This document shows positions 11,701 to 22,090 of a stretch of 64,000 nt of DNA, piece after piece (positions within the stretch are counted from its first letter, which is position 1; each line of letters begins with the position of its first letter). The DNA lies in assembly GCA_036785325.1 (NCBI GenBank), contig JAXIVH010000021.1, forward strand, positions 104,501 to 168,500, given 5' to 3'. This DNA is from Urophycis tenuis (Eukaryota > Chordata > Actinopteri > Gadiformes > Phycidae). Both the position numbers and the translations under genes were made by a program. Below the pieces are notes generated by a model, which saw only the letters and a program-made list of their open reading frames with translations, did not search any database and was not told where the DNA came from.

Positions 11701-14655
11701 TGTAGGGTGGTGTGGTGATGCACGGGGTAGCTTGCCTTACTCACAGCCTGAGTGGACAGCATGTCGTTGATGGAGTGGTCGTACTGCTCAGCCAGGATGG
11801 CCAGCTTACGCGTCTGCTCCTCCTTCAGCCTCTTCAGCAGGGCCTTGTGGTCGGCCTTGGGGGTGGTCTCCAGCAGGTGGTTCCTCAGAGCCTTGTACTG
11901 CCGGGTCTGGATCTTACACGTGTCCTGGAACTGACGCTTGATCTGCAGCTCTTTGGTCTGTGGACAGGAGAGTGGATAATGGTGAGGTCATGATGAGGTA
12001 ATGGTGACAAGGTAATGGTGTGTGGTTGTGATGAGGTAATGGTGTGGTAGTGATGAGGTAATGGTGATGAGGTAGTGGTGCAGTCGTGATGAGGTAATGG
12101 TGTGGTCGTGATGAGGTAATGGTGACGAGGTAATGGTGTGGTAGTGATGAGGTAATGGTAATGAGGTAGTGGTGTGGTCGTGATGCGATAATGGTGTGGT
12201 AGTGATGAGGTCATGGTGATGAGGTAATGGTGCAGTAGTGATGAGGTAATGGTGTGGTCATGATGAGGTAATGGTGTGGTAGTGATGAGGTAATGGTAAT
12301 GAGGTAGTGGTGTGGTCGTGATGCGATAATGGTGTGGTAGTGATGAGGTAATGGTGCAGTAGTGATGAGGTAATGGTGTGGTCATGATGAGGTAATGGTG
12401 TGGTAGTGATGAGGTAATGGTAATGAGGTAGTGGTGTGGTCGTGATGCGATAATGGTGTGGTAGTGATGAGGTCATGGTGATGAGGTAATGGTGCAGTAG
12501 TGATGAGGTAATGGTGTGGTCATGATGAGGTAATGGTGTGGTAGTGATGAGGTAATGGTAATGAGGTAGTGGTGTGGTCGTGATGCGATAATGGTGTGGT
12601 AGTGATGAGGTCATGGTGATGAGGTAATGGTGCAGTAGTGATGAGGTAATGGTGTGGTCATGATGAGGTAATGGTGTGGTAGTGATGAGGTCATGGTGAT
12701 GAGGTAATGGTGACGAGGTAATGGTGCAGTAGTGATGAGGTTCCTCTGGTTCCTCCTACCTTCAGGCTCTTGGGCTGCTGCCGAACCTCCACGGCGTGCT
12801 TCTGCCGTAGCTCCTGCTCGCGGCGCTTGTTGTACTCCATCTGGTTGGTGAGTTCTGTCTGGTGCTGGGTCCGGATCAGCTCCGCCCGGGTCCGCTGCAC
12901 CAGGCCCAGCTGGCGGAACTCCAGCTCCTGGGTGGACTCGTGGTGCCTCAACAACATGGCACACTCCAGGTCCTTCAGGGTCTGCTTCTTGTTCAGGTCC
13001 TGAGTTGAAGGACAACGGACCTTTATTTAGAGAGTCACCTGATCTGGTCTGCTACAAACAAACTCATTACTACTCCAAACACGGAACCTTCTGCAACTCA
13101 CTTTTCAGGAAACAAAATATGAAACCACCCACTCCCTTGAACATCTAGGAGCAGGACCTGCTCTGAACAGCTGGTTTAATTAGAAGGTTCCCCAGGTGGT
13201 AGGTGTGTTGGTACCTCACTCTATTCTACAAGGTTCTAGAAGGATGTCTTGGTACCTCTCGGAGCAGGTCCTGCTCCAGGTTGTGTCGTGCCAGCAGCAT
13301 CTTCCTCTTGTACTGCCGACTCTGCAGCTCGTAGTACTGCCGCTGCCTCCGCAGGAGACCAGCCTCCTCCTCCGCCTGCATCTGCTGCAGACACTCCTTC
13401 TGGCGCACCAGCCACTCCTGCTTCTCCCGCTTGGGGGTGGATTGGTTCTCACTGAGCTCCTGGGGAACCACAGGCATTAAACAAGCTGAAGGTGTGTCTG
13501 TGGTTAGCAGCTTCAGGAGCAGCAGACCTCTTGATGTGGTTCAGGTGAGTTCATGTGTGCAGGATAGGTTAGGGTTAATACCTATTAGAGATGGTCCTTA
13601 CACGGGTGGTACCCTCTCATCTAGTTAAGCTTATGGTTAGCGTGTGCATGGTTGGTCAAGGGGTTAAAGTGAATACCTCTTTGAGCTGGTCCTTGCGTTG
13701 GCGGTACTGTCTCTTCTGGGACTCCAAGAGGCTAGTGAGCTCCTTCTTTTGCTGGGTCAGGATGTGCTGCTGGAACTTCTTCTCCTCCGCCAACGCTGCC
13801 TTCATCTGGAGATAAAGACCAGGTTCACATCTACTGCCTTCATGTGGAGATAAAGACCAGGTTCACATCTACTGCCTTCTTGTGGAGATAAAGACCAGGT
13901 TCACATCTACTGCCTTCTTGTGGAGATAAAGACCAGGTTCACATCTACTGCCTTCATGTAGAGATCAATACAGAGACACCTACACATCTACTGCATCCAT
14001 GCAGACTAGCATGTTGTAAAGTATGGGTCGGGACCCAAAATGGGTCACCATCCAGTTGGAAACAGGTCCTGGTCTGAACACACAGAATACTGAGGAAACA
14101 GAACACTAGAATATGTGATCGTTTGGTGTTTTCTGAGTGCGCTGTTGGGTTGACACTGAAATTGTTCTTTGATTCCAGAGATGAGGTTTTAGAAGCCCTG
14201 GTCTAGAGACACCTTCTTCTGCCTTCATCGGGACAAAAATGTGGACAAAGACACTCAAACATGGAGTTTGCCTCCAAACCTTCTCCACCTCCCCTCACCC
14301 TGTTATATATTATAGGTTGTCTGTTACGATTATTGCACATTTGGAGTTTGGAGAAACGTAATTTTGATCCTCTGTATAATTACTTGCATTTATTGTATGG
14401 TAGGATTGACAATAAAGTTCACTTTGACTCACCTCCTTATCCAAGATGGCGTGGTGTTTCTTGGTCAGTTTGTCTCCCTCTCCAGAGAAGCTTCCTCGCT
14501 GCCCCTCCAGCTCCTTGTCCAGCCTCAGCTGGTGCTCGTCCATCTCAGCCTTCAACTTGTTCTCCAGACCCATCAGCTGCTTCTGGTGCTGCCGCCGCAT
14601 GCGCTTGTACCTGCCAGGTCAGAGGTCAGAGGTCAAACACGTCATAACAAAGGTG

Positions 14656-14687
<32 letters not shown>

Positions 14688-15714
14688 TGCGTGTGTGTGT
14701 GTGTCATACCCTGACATCTGCTCCCTCAGGGCAGAGCCCTGCTCGTGTTCCTGGATCTGACGAGTCACCTGAGGACCACAAAGGGGATAGTCATATGCAC
14801 CTCAAAAACAAATGACATCATCATTCTAACATGAGGACATCAAGTTCCCCATTCTATCATGACGTCATAGTTCCCCATTCTAACAGGGTGACATGATGGT
14901 GGTCCGGGGTCTCACCAGGGACGCAGTGCGGATAGTTGCAAAGTGGTCTCTGTTGCGGTAAAAGGCCCGGCGACGCCCAGCAGACGGCGCTAGCGGCTGG
15001 TCCATCTCAGGTTGGTAGGGGTCGTCATAGATGTTATCATGACCCTGAGAGAGACATGTTATCATGACCCTGAGAGAGACAAGTTATCATGACCCTGAGA
15101 GAGACATGTTATCATGATCCTGAGAGAGAGTTTGTACCGAGTATGTATAGTCCGTAGTATGTATTGTGTAGTGTGTGGTATGTAGTGTGCAGTGTGCGGC
15201 GTGTGACGTACAGAAGGGCGGTGTATGACTGAGCTGTTGGAGGTCACTGTGTGTTCCCCCTCCCCCATCATAGCCATCTCATCGCTGTGGTCGGAGGTGT
15301 CAGCCAGGCTGGTGACAGAGCTGCTCTGGGAGCTGATGGACATGCTGGGAACGGACTGGGAACTCTCCAGGCTGTTGACCGTCCCTGTCCGCAGCAGGTA
15401 CTGCTCAGCCTCCTACGCAATAAGACACGCTACACATTAATACAGTCTCCTCCACCTCCTGCCTCTCCTTCACCTCCTGCCTCCTCACCTCCTCGTCCTC
15501 CCCTCCCTCCGGCGCTGGGCCATTGTTGTGCACCTCCTGGAACAGGATCTTCTTCATCTTGCGGTACTGCAGGTTGTCCAGCTCCCTCACTGCCTCCTTG
15601 GTCCGCGAGATCAGGTCCATCACCACGGTAACAGGCCGCTCCCTCACCAGGAAGCAGTGCTGGGAGGATGGATGGGGGGGGGGGGGGGGGGAAGCATGGG
15701 TCTTTGTTCACTTC

Positions 15715-15765
<51 letters not shown>

Positions 15766-18700
15766 TACATTCAGCAGGATATCAGAGGTTGGTCTGTCCT
15801 GGGGAATCTTCTGCAGGCAGGAGTCGACAAAGTTACGCAAATAATCCGACCTGTCAAAATAAATACAGCGTTAAGCATCTTAGAATTACTTCACTACATT
15901 CGAACCACATGGAAACTATGATGTCTGTTTGTGAAGCTCAGACAAACTACATGCTAGACTCTTCAAAACTAACAGCCCATGTGTGGTTCACTGTAGATCT
16001 AGCATGTAGCTCCTCTAACAGCCTATTGGTGGTTCACTGTAGATCTAGCATGTAGCTCCTCTAACAGCCTATAGGTGGTTCACTGTAGATCTAGCATGTA
16101 GCTCCTCTAACAGCCTATTGGTGGTTCACTGTAGATCTAGCATGTAGCTCCTCTAGCAGCCTGCAAAGATGGCAAATCCCAGCCTCAAATCATGGTGTAA
16201 AATGATGGGTGATGCCACAGATGTCACATCCACATTACTTTACAGTCAGTGGTTATAACATGTTATGATACATTATAGACAGAGGGACAGACAGGCAGAG
16301 TTACAGAAGTGAGACAGACAGACAGAGAGAGAGACAGGTGGACAGAGACAGACAGTAGATCCTCACCAGTGGTTGGACTGCAGGACAGGACTCTCGTTCT
16401 GAGCGATGTGATACAAGGCGCTCATGGCGTTCATGTTGAACAGGGGAGGCTTCCTCTCCGCTACACAAACACACACCTAGCATTAGCTCACTTAGCTCTG
16501 TGCAGGTAACATTAGCTTACCTAGCTCTATGCAGGTAGCATTAGCTCACATAGCTCTATGCAGGCAGCATTAGCTCACCTAGCTCTATGCAGGTGATGCC
16601 TAACGACCACACGTCCACCTTGCCATCATACTGCCCCTCGTCCATGGCCAGAATCACCTCAGGGGCCATCCTAGGAAGGCACAGCCAAGGTAAGACCTGT
16701 GCATCATTACATGATGGTCCTATTCATGGTGGTCGTTCTGAGTTCTCACCAGTAGGGGGTGCCAACGAAGGAGTTAGCCGGCGCCACAATGGAGGCAGAG
16801 CCAAAGTCTCCCAGCTTCACCAGCCCTGGCTCCGTCAGCAGGATGTTTCCTGCCTTCACGTCCCTGCGGGGAATGGAACCCACAACCACAGCGATCAGGG
16901 GTTATCGTACCAGCAGACCCCGCCCCCCACATGGGTCAGCATGGTTAACCCAGACCAATCAACTCATCTGGCAGCCCTTAAGTATTGGATCATTTTTATG
17001 AGATCAGCATGAATATGTATAACAGAGAGCACCAACATAACAGAGCTCTCATGACGAGCCCCAGGGAAAATGAAACATACATGTTTAGAAATTAAGAAGC
17101 CCTTGGTTTCACAAGGCCAAACAAAGCGTGATGTGATTGGACGCTTGGAGAACTCCCTTGGTGGCTCTCCAGACGGGGACTCCATCCACACGGCTGCAGT
17201 GGGGGTTCCTCACCTGTGGATCATGTTGTGTGAGTGCAGGTAGGCCAGCCCCTGCAGTGGGGGTTCCTCACCTGTGGATCATGTTGTGTGAGTGCAGGTA
17301 GGCCAGCCCCTGCAGTGGGGGTTCCTCACCTGTGGATCATGTTGTGTGAGTGCAGGTAGGCCAGCCCCTGCAGTGGGGGTTCCTCACCTGTGGATCATGT
17401 TGTGTGAGTGCAGGTAGGCCAGCCCCTGCAGTGGGGGTTCCTCACCTGTGGATCATGTTGTGTGAGTGAAGGTAGGCCAGCCCCTGCAGCGCCCCGTGGG
17501 TGATGGCTGCAATCTCCACCTCCTGCAGAGGCTTCTTGTGGACTGACAGAAAATATAGTCTGTTCATAGAAATACTGCAGACTGCTCAGAAACACTCAAC
17601 TAACAATAGAGACTAACAGGAGAGAGCAGTAGTAGAGCGATAACAGAGCAGTAGTGATAACAGAGCAGCAGTGATAACAGAGCAGCAGAGTGATAACAGA
17701 GCAGCAGAGTGATAACAGAGCAGTAGTGATAACAGAGCAGTAGTGATAACGGAGCAGTAGTGATAACAGCAGCAGAGTGATAACAGAGCAGCAGAGTGAT
17801 AACAGAGCAGTGGTGATTAAAGAGCAGTAGATTGATAACAGAGCAGCAGAGTGATTTTCTGTACCTTCCAGTAGGTCAGAGGCGGATCCTAAGCAGTACT
17901 CCATCACAAGCTGTAGACAGGAGAGATATTGATGAATGAATGAAGTCTCACACTCAGTGACTCACTTACTCACTCACTCACTCACCCATGCCGTGTGTTC
18001 CCGGAGGTAACATCCTCGGTACTCGATGGTGTTGGGGTGTCTCAGTTTCTGGAGGAACTTCACCTCTTTAATGATGTCTTGCCATTTCTGTAGACACAAA
18101 GCAGCAGCAGCAGGTGAGCCATGTCCTCCACCTGCTCCTCCTCCACCTGCTCCTCAGTCTTGTTGAGGGCTGGGGGGCCGCTTCTGGAGACGCCCGCCCG
18201 CTATATACTGTCAATGAGGTTTTACACATGCCTCCTACAGCTCCATCTCCTACACCTCCACCCTGTACACCACCCCCCTCTGCACTCCCACCCGCTACAA
18301 CTGTAGCAGCATGTTGTACCTCATTGGTCTGCTTGCCACTGTAGGACATCTTCTTGATGGCCACCACCTCGTTACTGCGAACATCGCGGGCCTGAAGGGA
18401 GAAGACAGGGTCAACCTCACAGGACAGACAGGGTCAACCTCACAGGACAGACAGGGTCAACCTCACAGGACAGACAGGGTCAACCTCACAGGACAGACAG
18501 GGTCAACCTCACAGGACAGACAGAGTCAACCTCCCAGGACCGAAGACTCTCCAGCTACGTCCCCTCAGTGAACACTCTACAGCTATGTTCTAGTTCCCTC
18601 AGTGAACTAGAGAACTGAGTCCCAGTCCTTATTGAGTCCCAGTCCTCAGTGACTCTGAGGGCCAGTCCTCAGTGAGTCCCAGTCCTTAGTGACTCTGAGG

Positions 18701-19947
18701 GCCAGTCCTCAGTGACTCAGTGAGTCCCAGTCCTCAGTGACTCTGAGGGCCAGTCCTCAGTGAGTCCCAGTCCTCAGTGACTCAGTGAGTCCCAGTCCTC
18801 AGTGAGTCCCAGTCCTTAGTGACTCTGAGGGCCAGTCCTCAGTGACTCAGTGAGTCCCAGTCCTTATTGAGTCCCAGTCCTCAGTGACTCTGAGGGCCAG
18901 TCCTCAGTGACTCTGAGGGCCAGTCCTCAGTGACTCAGTGAGTCCCAGTCCTCAGTGACTCTGAGGGCCAGTCCTCAGTGAGTCCCAGTCCTCAGTGACT
19001 CAGTGAGTCCCAGTCCTCAGTGACTCCCAGTCCTCAGTGACTCTGAGGGCCAGTCCTCAGTGAGTGCCAGTCCTCAGTGACTCAGTGAGGACTCAGTGAG
19101 TGCCAGTCGACTCAGTGAGGACTCAGTGAGTCCCAGTCCTCAGTGACTAAGTGAGTGCCAGTCCTCAGTGACTCAGTGAGGACTCAGTGAGTCCCAGTCC
19201 TCAGTGACTCAGTGAGGACTCAGTGAGTCCCAGTCCTCAGTGACACAGTGAGTGCCAGTCCTCAGTGACTCAGTGAGGACTCAGTGAGTGCCAGTCCTCA
19301 GTGACTCAGTGAGGACTCAGTGAGTCCCAGTCCTCAGTGACTAAGTGAGTGCCAGTCCTCAGTGACTCAGTGAGTGCCAGTCCTCAGTGACTCAGTGAGG
19401 ACTCAGTGAGTCCCAGTCCTCAGTGACTCAGTGAGTGCCAGTCCTCAGTGACTCAGTGAGGACTCAGTGAGTGCCAGTCCTCAGTGACTCAGTGAGTGCC
19501 AGTCCTCAGTGACTCAGTGAGGACTCAGTGAGTCCCAGTCCTCAGTGACTCAGTGAGTGCCAGTCCTAAGTGACTCAGTGAGGAGTGAGTGCCAGTCTGT
19601 ATTTGGGCAGGAGATTCTGGATAATGTATTGTATGTATTATTTATTTTTTATTTTGTGTGATTAAAGTCGAAACTTCTAAATTAGTATTTTTTGTTTGGT
19701 GACGAGTACACAACTTGTGAGCAGTGACTACTGATACTATAATAGTATAATAATAATGACTACTGATACTATAATAGTATAATTATATCATAATATAATA
19801 ACATCATGTACTCACAAAGTACACGGCTCCAAAGCTGCCATGGCCGATTTCCCGCAGGTCGGCAAACAGCTTCTCTGGGTCTTCTCTGTAGAACAGGTCT
19901 GCCACGTCAGGGTCCTTCAGACTGCCAGCCCGGACACTGGAGGGCAT
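5699..19947 (-). CDS. taok2: TAO kinase 2 (MAP3K), 20 coding exons
   Basis: STE20-family MAP3 kinase acting upstream of the p38/JNK MKKs and on microtubules. Coding exons in gene order: 19947-19816, 18391-18320, 18087-17986, 17910-17865, 17542-17446, 16863-16750, 16670-16579, 16460-16367, 15850-15769, 15659-15489, 15412-15212, 15044-14916, 14768-14710, 14610-14433, 13805-13677, 13459-13256, 12999-12760, 11957-11745, 8394-8212, 6649-5699. They total 3489 nt (1162 aa) with every phase closing. The kinase domain has G-H-G-S-F-G at 36-41, Lys57, H-R-D with Asp151 (split by an intron), D-F-G at 169-171, and A-P-E. A long coiled coil follows (about 460-870). R-Q-Y-K-R-K-M-L-L-A-R-H and the W-P-S-R-P-V-P-R-S-G tail point to TAOK2 rather than TAOK1 or TAOK3. 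The last exon is enlarged by His/Gln, Asp-Arg-His and Pro tracts (human beta form about 1050 aa). No alternative TAOK2-alpha C-terminus is visible. Confidence 0.95.
6688..8165 (-). repeat. 41-bp minisatellite in taok2 last intron
   Basis: About 36 copies of a 41-bp unit. On the taok2 sense strand it reads GGTCATTAAGGAGCAGGTAG followed by GGGTTAGACAGTACAGAGACA. It fills nearly all of the intron 6650-8211. The same unit forms arrays at 25430-25876 and 36390-37420. A 17-bp exact copy of taok2 exon sequence sits inside it at 8101-8117. Confidence 0.95.
8465..11715 (-). repeat. 3.2-kb GT-rich minisatellite in taok2 intron 18
   Basis: Irregular tandem units of 16-20 bp built from TGTGGTGTGGGTGGTGTAG and a TGTGTTGTGGGTGGTAG variant fill the intron 8395-11744. 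The minus strand has almost no G, so stops (TAA only) are rare. That gives a trivial open frame of about 870 codons continuous with the preceding taok2 exon. Confidence 0.95.
11976..12740 (-). repeat. ATGAGGTAATGGTG minisatellite in taok2 intron 17
   Basis: Tandem ATGAGGTAATGGTGTGGTAG-type units with a longer period (about 113 bp, seen as repeated blocks at about 12240-12640) fill the intron 11958-12759. ORFs across it are artefacts. Confidence 0.93.
13796..13960 (-). repeat. 38-bp repeat seeded at a taok2 acceptor
   Basis: About five copies of a 38-bp unit beginning CTGCCTTCATCTGGAGATAA. The first copy overlaps the 5' end of the taok2 exon 13805-13677, with acceptor CTCCAG then ATGAAGGCAG. 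The intronic copies keep the exon piece but read CTCCAC, so the acceptor AG is lost in them. Confidence 0.85.
14656..14704. repeat. (TG)n/(CGTG)n tract at taok2 splice donor
   Basis: A TG and GCGT tract (CA-rich on the sense strand) starting 6-7 nt after the donor of taok2 exon 14768-14710. Confidence 0.9.
15033..15130 (-). repeat. 25-bp repeat carrying a taok2 splice acceptor
   Basis: Four copies of a 25-bp unit. On the sense strand each reads CTCTCTCAG followed by GGTCATGATAAC (first copy GATCATG). The most downstream copy is the true acceptor of exon 15044-14916. The three upstream copies offer equally good acceptor sequence, but their use would bring in TGA within about ten codons. Confidence 0.9.
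15676..15690. repeat. Homopolymer G tract in taok2 intron
   Basis: About 15 G just inside the intron, upstream (in the gene sense) of exon 15659-15489. It forms part of that acceptor's poly-C pyrimidine tract on the sense strand. Confidence 0.85.
15719..15764. repeat. (TG)n tract at taok2 splice donor
   Basis: About 22 TG dinucleotides ((CA)n on the sense strand) beginning about 5 nt after the donor of taok2 exon 15850-15769. Confidence 0.95.
15955..16165. repeat. 46-bp dispersed minisatellite (taok2 copy)
   Basis: About four and a half copies of a 46-bp unit containing TTCACTGTAGATCTAGCATG and TAGCTCCTCTAACAGCCTAT. The reverse complement forms the array at 52230-52690 in an amdhd2 intron, with a degraded copy at about 53390-53460. 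Confidence 0.93.
16478..16594 (-). repeat. 29-bp repeat carrying a taok2 splice donor
   Basis: Four copies of a 29-bp unit (plus strand CAGCATTAGCTCACCTAGCT plus CTATGCAGG). The right-hand copy holds the last nucleotides and donor of taok2 exon 16670-16579 (sense GCATAGAGCTAG then GTGAGC). The intronic copies carry GTGAGC or GTAAGC with altered exon-side bases. Confidence 0.88.
17193..17487 (-). repeat. 58-bp tandem duplication of kinase-exon 3' end with donor
   Basis: Five copies at an exact 58-bp period. The donor motif CACCTGTGG (plus strand) lies at 17211, 17269, 17327, 17385 and 17443. Each copy holds the last ~41 nt of the taok2 exon encoding G-L-A-Y-L-H-S-H-N-M-I-H-R plus GTGAGGAACC. 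Only the rightmost copy is joined to the rest of the exon (17542-17446). The four intronic copies are near identical; one difference is a synonymous CTG versus CTT Leu codon. Confidence 0.93.
17620..17860. repeat. AGAGCAG(C/T)AGTGATAAC minisatellite
   Basis: Irregular tandem repeats of 16-19 bp in the taok2 intron 17543-17864. Confidence 0.9.
18400..18540. repeat. 22-bp minisatellite in taok2 intron
   Basis: About six copies of GACAGGGTCAACCTCACAGG plus a two-base linker, starting just upstream (in the gene sense) of the acceptor of exon 18391-18320. Confidence 0.9.
18590..19605. repeat. CAGTCCTCAGTGACTCAGTG minisatellite
   Basis: A 1-kb array of mixed CAGTCCTCAGTGACTC, AGTGAGTCCC and AGTGAGGACT units in the taok2 intron 18392-19815. 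The higher-order pattern is irregular. Confidence 0.93.
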
Positions 19948-19959
19948 GGCCAGGGCCTA

Positions 19960-20345
19960 GGAGGGACACAGGGACAGAGAGACACAGGGACAGAGACATT
20001 GGAGTCAGGGACAGAGACACACAGGGACCAGAGACATTGGAGACAGGGACAGAGAGGCACAGGGACCAGAGACATTGGAGACAGGGACAGAGAGGCACAG
20101 GGACCAGAGACATTGGAGACAGGGACAGAGAGGCACAGGGACCAGAGACATTGGAGACAGGGACAGAGAGGCACACAGGGACAGAGACACAGGGACCAGA
20201 GACATTGGAGACAGGGACAGAGAGGCACACAGGGACCAGAGACATTGGAGACAGGGACAGAGACACACAGGGACCAGAGACATTGGAGACAGGGACAGAG
20301 GCACAGGGACCAGAGACATTGGAGACAGGGACAGAGAGACAAAGG
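19960..20345. repeat. GACATTGGAGACAGGGACAGAG minisatellite
   Basis: About eleven copies of a roughly 34-38-bp unit directly behind taok2's first coding exon, in the 5' UTR intron. Open frames on both strands are artefacts. Confidence 0.93.
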
Positions 20346-20580
20346 GGCAGGACATAGGGAGAGACATTGGGGTGGGGAACAGCAGTTTAGAGTAAACAGT
20401 AATGGTTAAACAGAACAAAAAAGTCTCAGAGATGATCAATAGCACATTCACTGTGTTCTCCCTGAAACTGATACTGTATTCCATTTAGGTTTGGCTGTTT
20501 TTGTGCACTTAAAAGATACACAGGGAAAAAGTCAGTGAATATTATCTTATTATTTATTTATTATTATTCATAATCATGTG

Positions 20581-20640
20581 TTTACATTTACAGGCATTTA
20601 GCAGATGCTTTTATCCAAAGCAACTACATGTATTTGTATC
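20581..20640 (-). mobile_element. Fish SINE/LINE 3' tail fragment
   Basis: Matches in reverse the tail seen at 41340-41400 and 48730-48785 (GTAAGTCGCTTTGGATAAAA, GTGTCTGCTAAATG). Confidence 0.6.
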
Positions 20641-21848
20641 TGAGTATTTTTGTAACACCAATATGCATGTTTATTTGATTTGTAACACATAACACTATTC
20701 TCCTTGTGGAAGTAAGATCAGCAAATGTCCAGCCAATGAAAATATGGTCAGACAAGACCATATTGACCAAACAGAAGGGTGGTGGTTCTCTATTGATCGA
20801 GAGGGTGGAGGTTTTATATTGATAGAGGAGAGGGTGATGGCTCTATATTGATAGAGAAGATGGTGGTGGTTCTATATGGGTAGAGGAGAGGGTGGTGGTT
20901 CTACATTGATAGAGAGGGTGGTGGTTCTATATTGGTAGAGGAGAGGGTATTGTATATAATAGGAAAGAGTGGGATACAATTACGGCCTATTTGACTGAAT
21001 CACACTAGAAAAAGATAAAAGAAGGTCAAGGTTAAACAAACTGGGCAGCTTCAGATCCCATCAGATCAGCCTGTTTGAGATGGAACAATATACTGCTGTA
21101 CTGCAGTACTACCATGACTGCAATATCCAGTCATAGTAGTACCACTGCTGGACTGTAGTGTTTTGTCATGAGGTACTGTAGTTATCTGAGATTTACTATG
21201 TTACAGCAGAACTTCTGGGTGGGGCGGTACAGGGCCAGGACACCAAGGGGCGGAGTTACACCTTGTTTCCTGTTATGTTGCTACCAGACAAGCTCCTTCA
21301 CGTCAGTGGAGGAGCTTTCAGAAGAAATGTTGAGTGTATTCTACTGGGCCAGTTTGAAACCTTTTCTCTTTCTTGTTAACTCGAGCTGGCTGCGTTTGTG
21401 TCTGCCAATTCCACGCTGCCCACCTCAAGCAATGTGATCGGTCGAATCACACATGAGGCAAAGAGCGCCTGCCCACCCAGAGGTCAGCTGGTCTGCCATC
21501 AGCTATGAAACACTTTAGTATGACTTCTAAACTGCAGTATTCATACATAATAGTCCTACTGTACTGGGGCATTCAGTCATGTTACTGTGGTATTTAGTGA
21601 TATACTACTGTACTATTGAGTGAAACATACCATACTGTAATATTCAGTGAATCTACTCTAGATACTGTAGTCCTTCAGTCCTACTGATCCGTATTGTATG
21701 TTAGAGCTGGAACCATGTTGTGATGTAGGCGACCCAACCAGCATATACTGTCAGCTGCTTCAACTGGCCTGATAGCATCGACCCTGATAGCATCTAGCCT
21801 GTCAGCAGCTAGCTTATTAGCAGCTAGCCTGTCAGCAGCTAGCCTTAC

Positions 21849-22090
21849 CGCGGCGTGTCGTGCCTGCTCCGGTAGATAAACAAGCCCTTAGCAGTCCGCG
21901 GTCCTCCTCATCGCCAGCTGCTCCCCGCCGGCGTTGTGGCTCTGTGCTCCGGACCAGATCCTCTAGCTCTGCTAGCTCCGCTAGGCTACAAGTCTAGCAT
22001 CGGAGCTCCGGTGGCTACTTTAGTTGGCTAGCTAGCATTAGCTGTTAGCATTCGCTGCGTCTCTGGGGGGTGTGGGGGCTGCTGGCGGCG
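21849..22090 (-). promoter_or_regulatory. taok2: taok2 non-coding first exon and promoter region
   Basis: On the minus strand, CGCCGCG is followed by the donor GTAAGG at 21848-21843, which can join the acceptor CTCCTAG at 19957, 9 nt before the ATG. The surrounding 21850-22090 is locally GC/CpG-rich, unlike the flanking AT-rich DNA, as expected for a TATA-less promoter. The transcription start is not determinable. Confidence 0.6.

Noticed and set aside
9126..11762. 878-codon ORF of His/Thr/Tyr/Pro repeats as a gene
   Set aside because: It is intronic tandem repeat on a G-poor strand, where stops are nearly impossible. Only its first six codons are the real taok2 exon end.
19806..20484. Overlapping ORFs of E-T-L-E-T-G-T-E-R repeats on both strands
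   Set aside because: They are minisatellite translation in the taok2 5' intron. Only 19816-19956 is exon.
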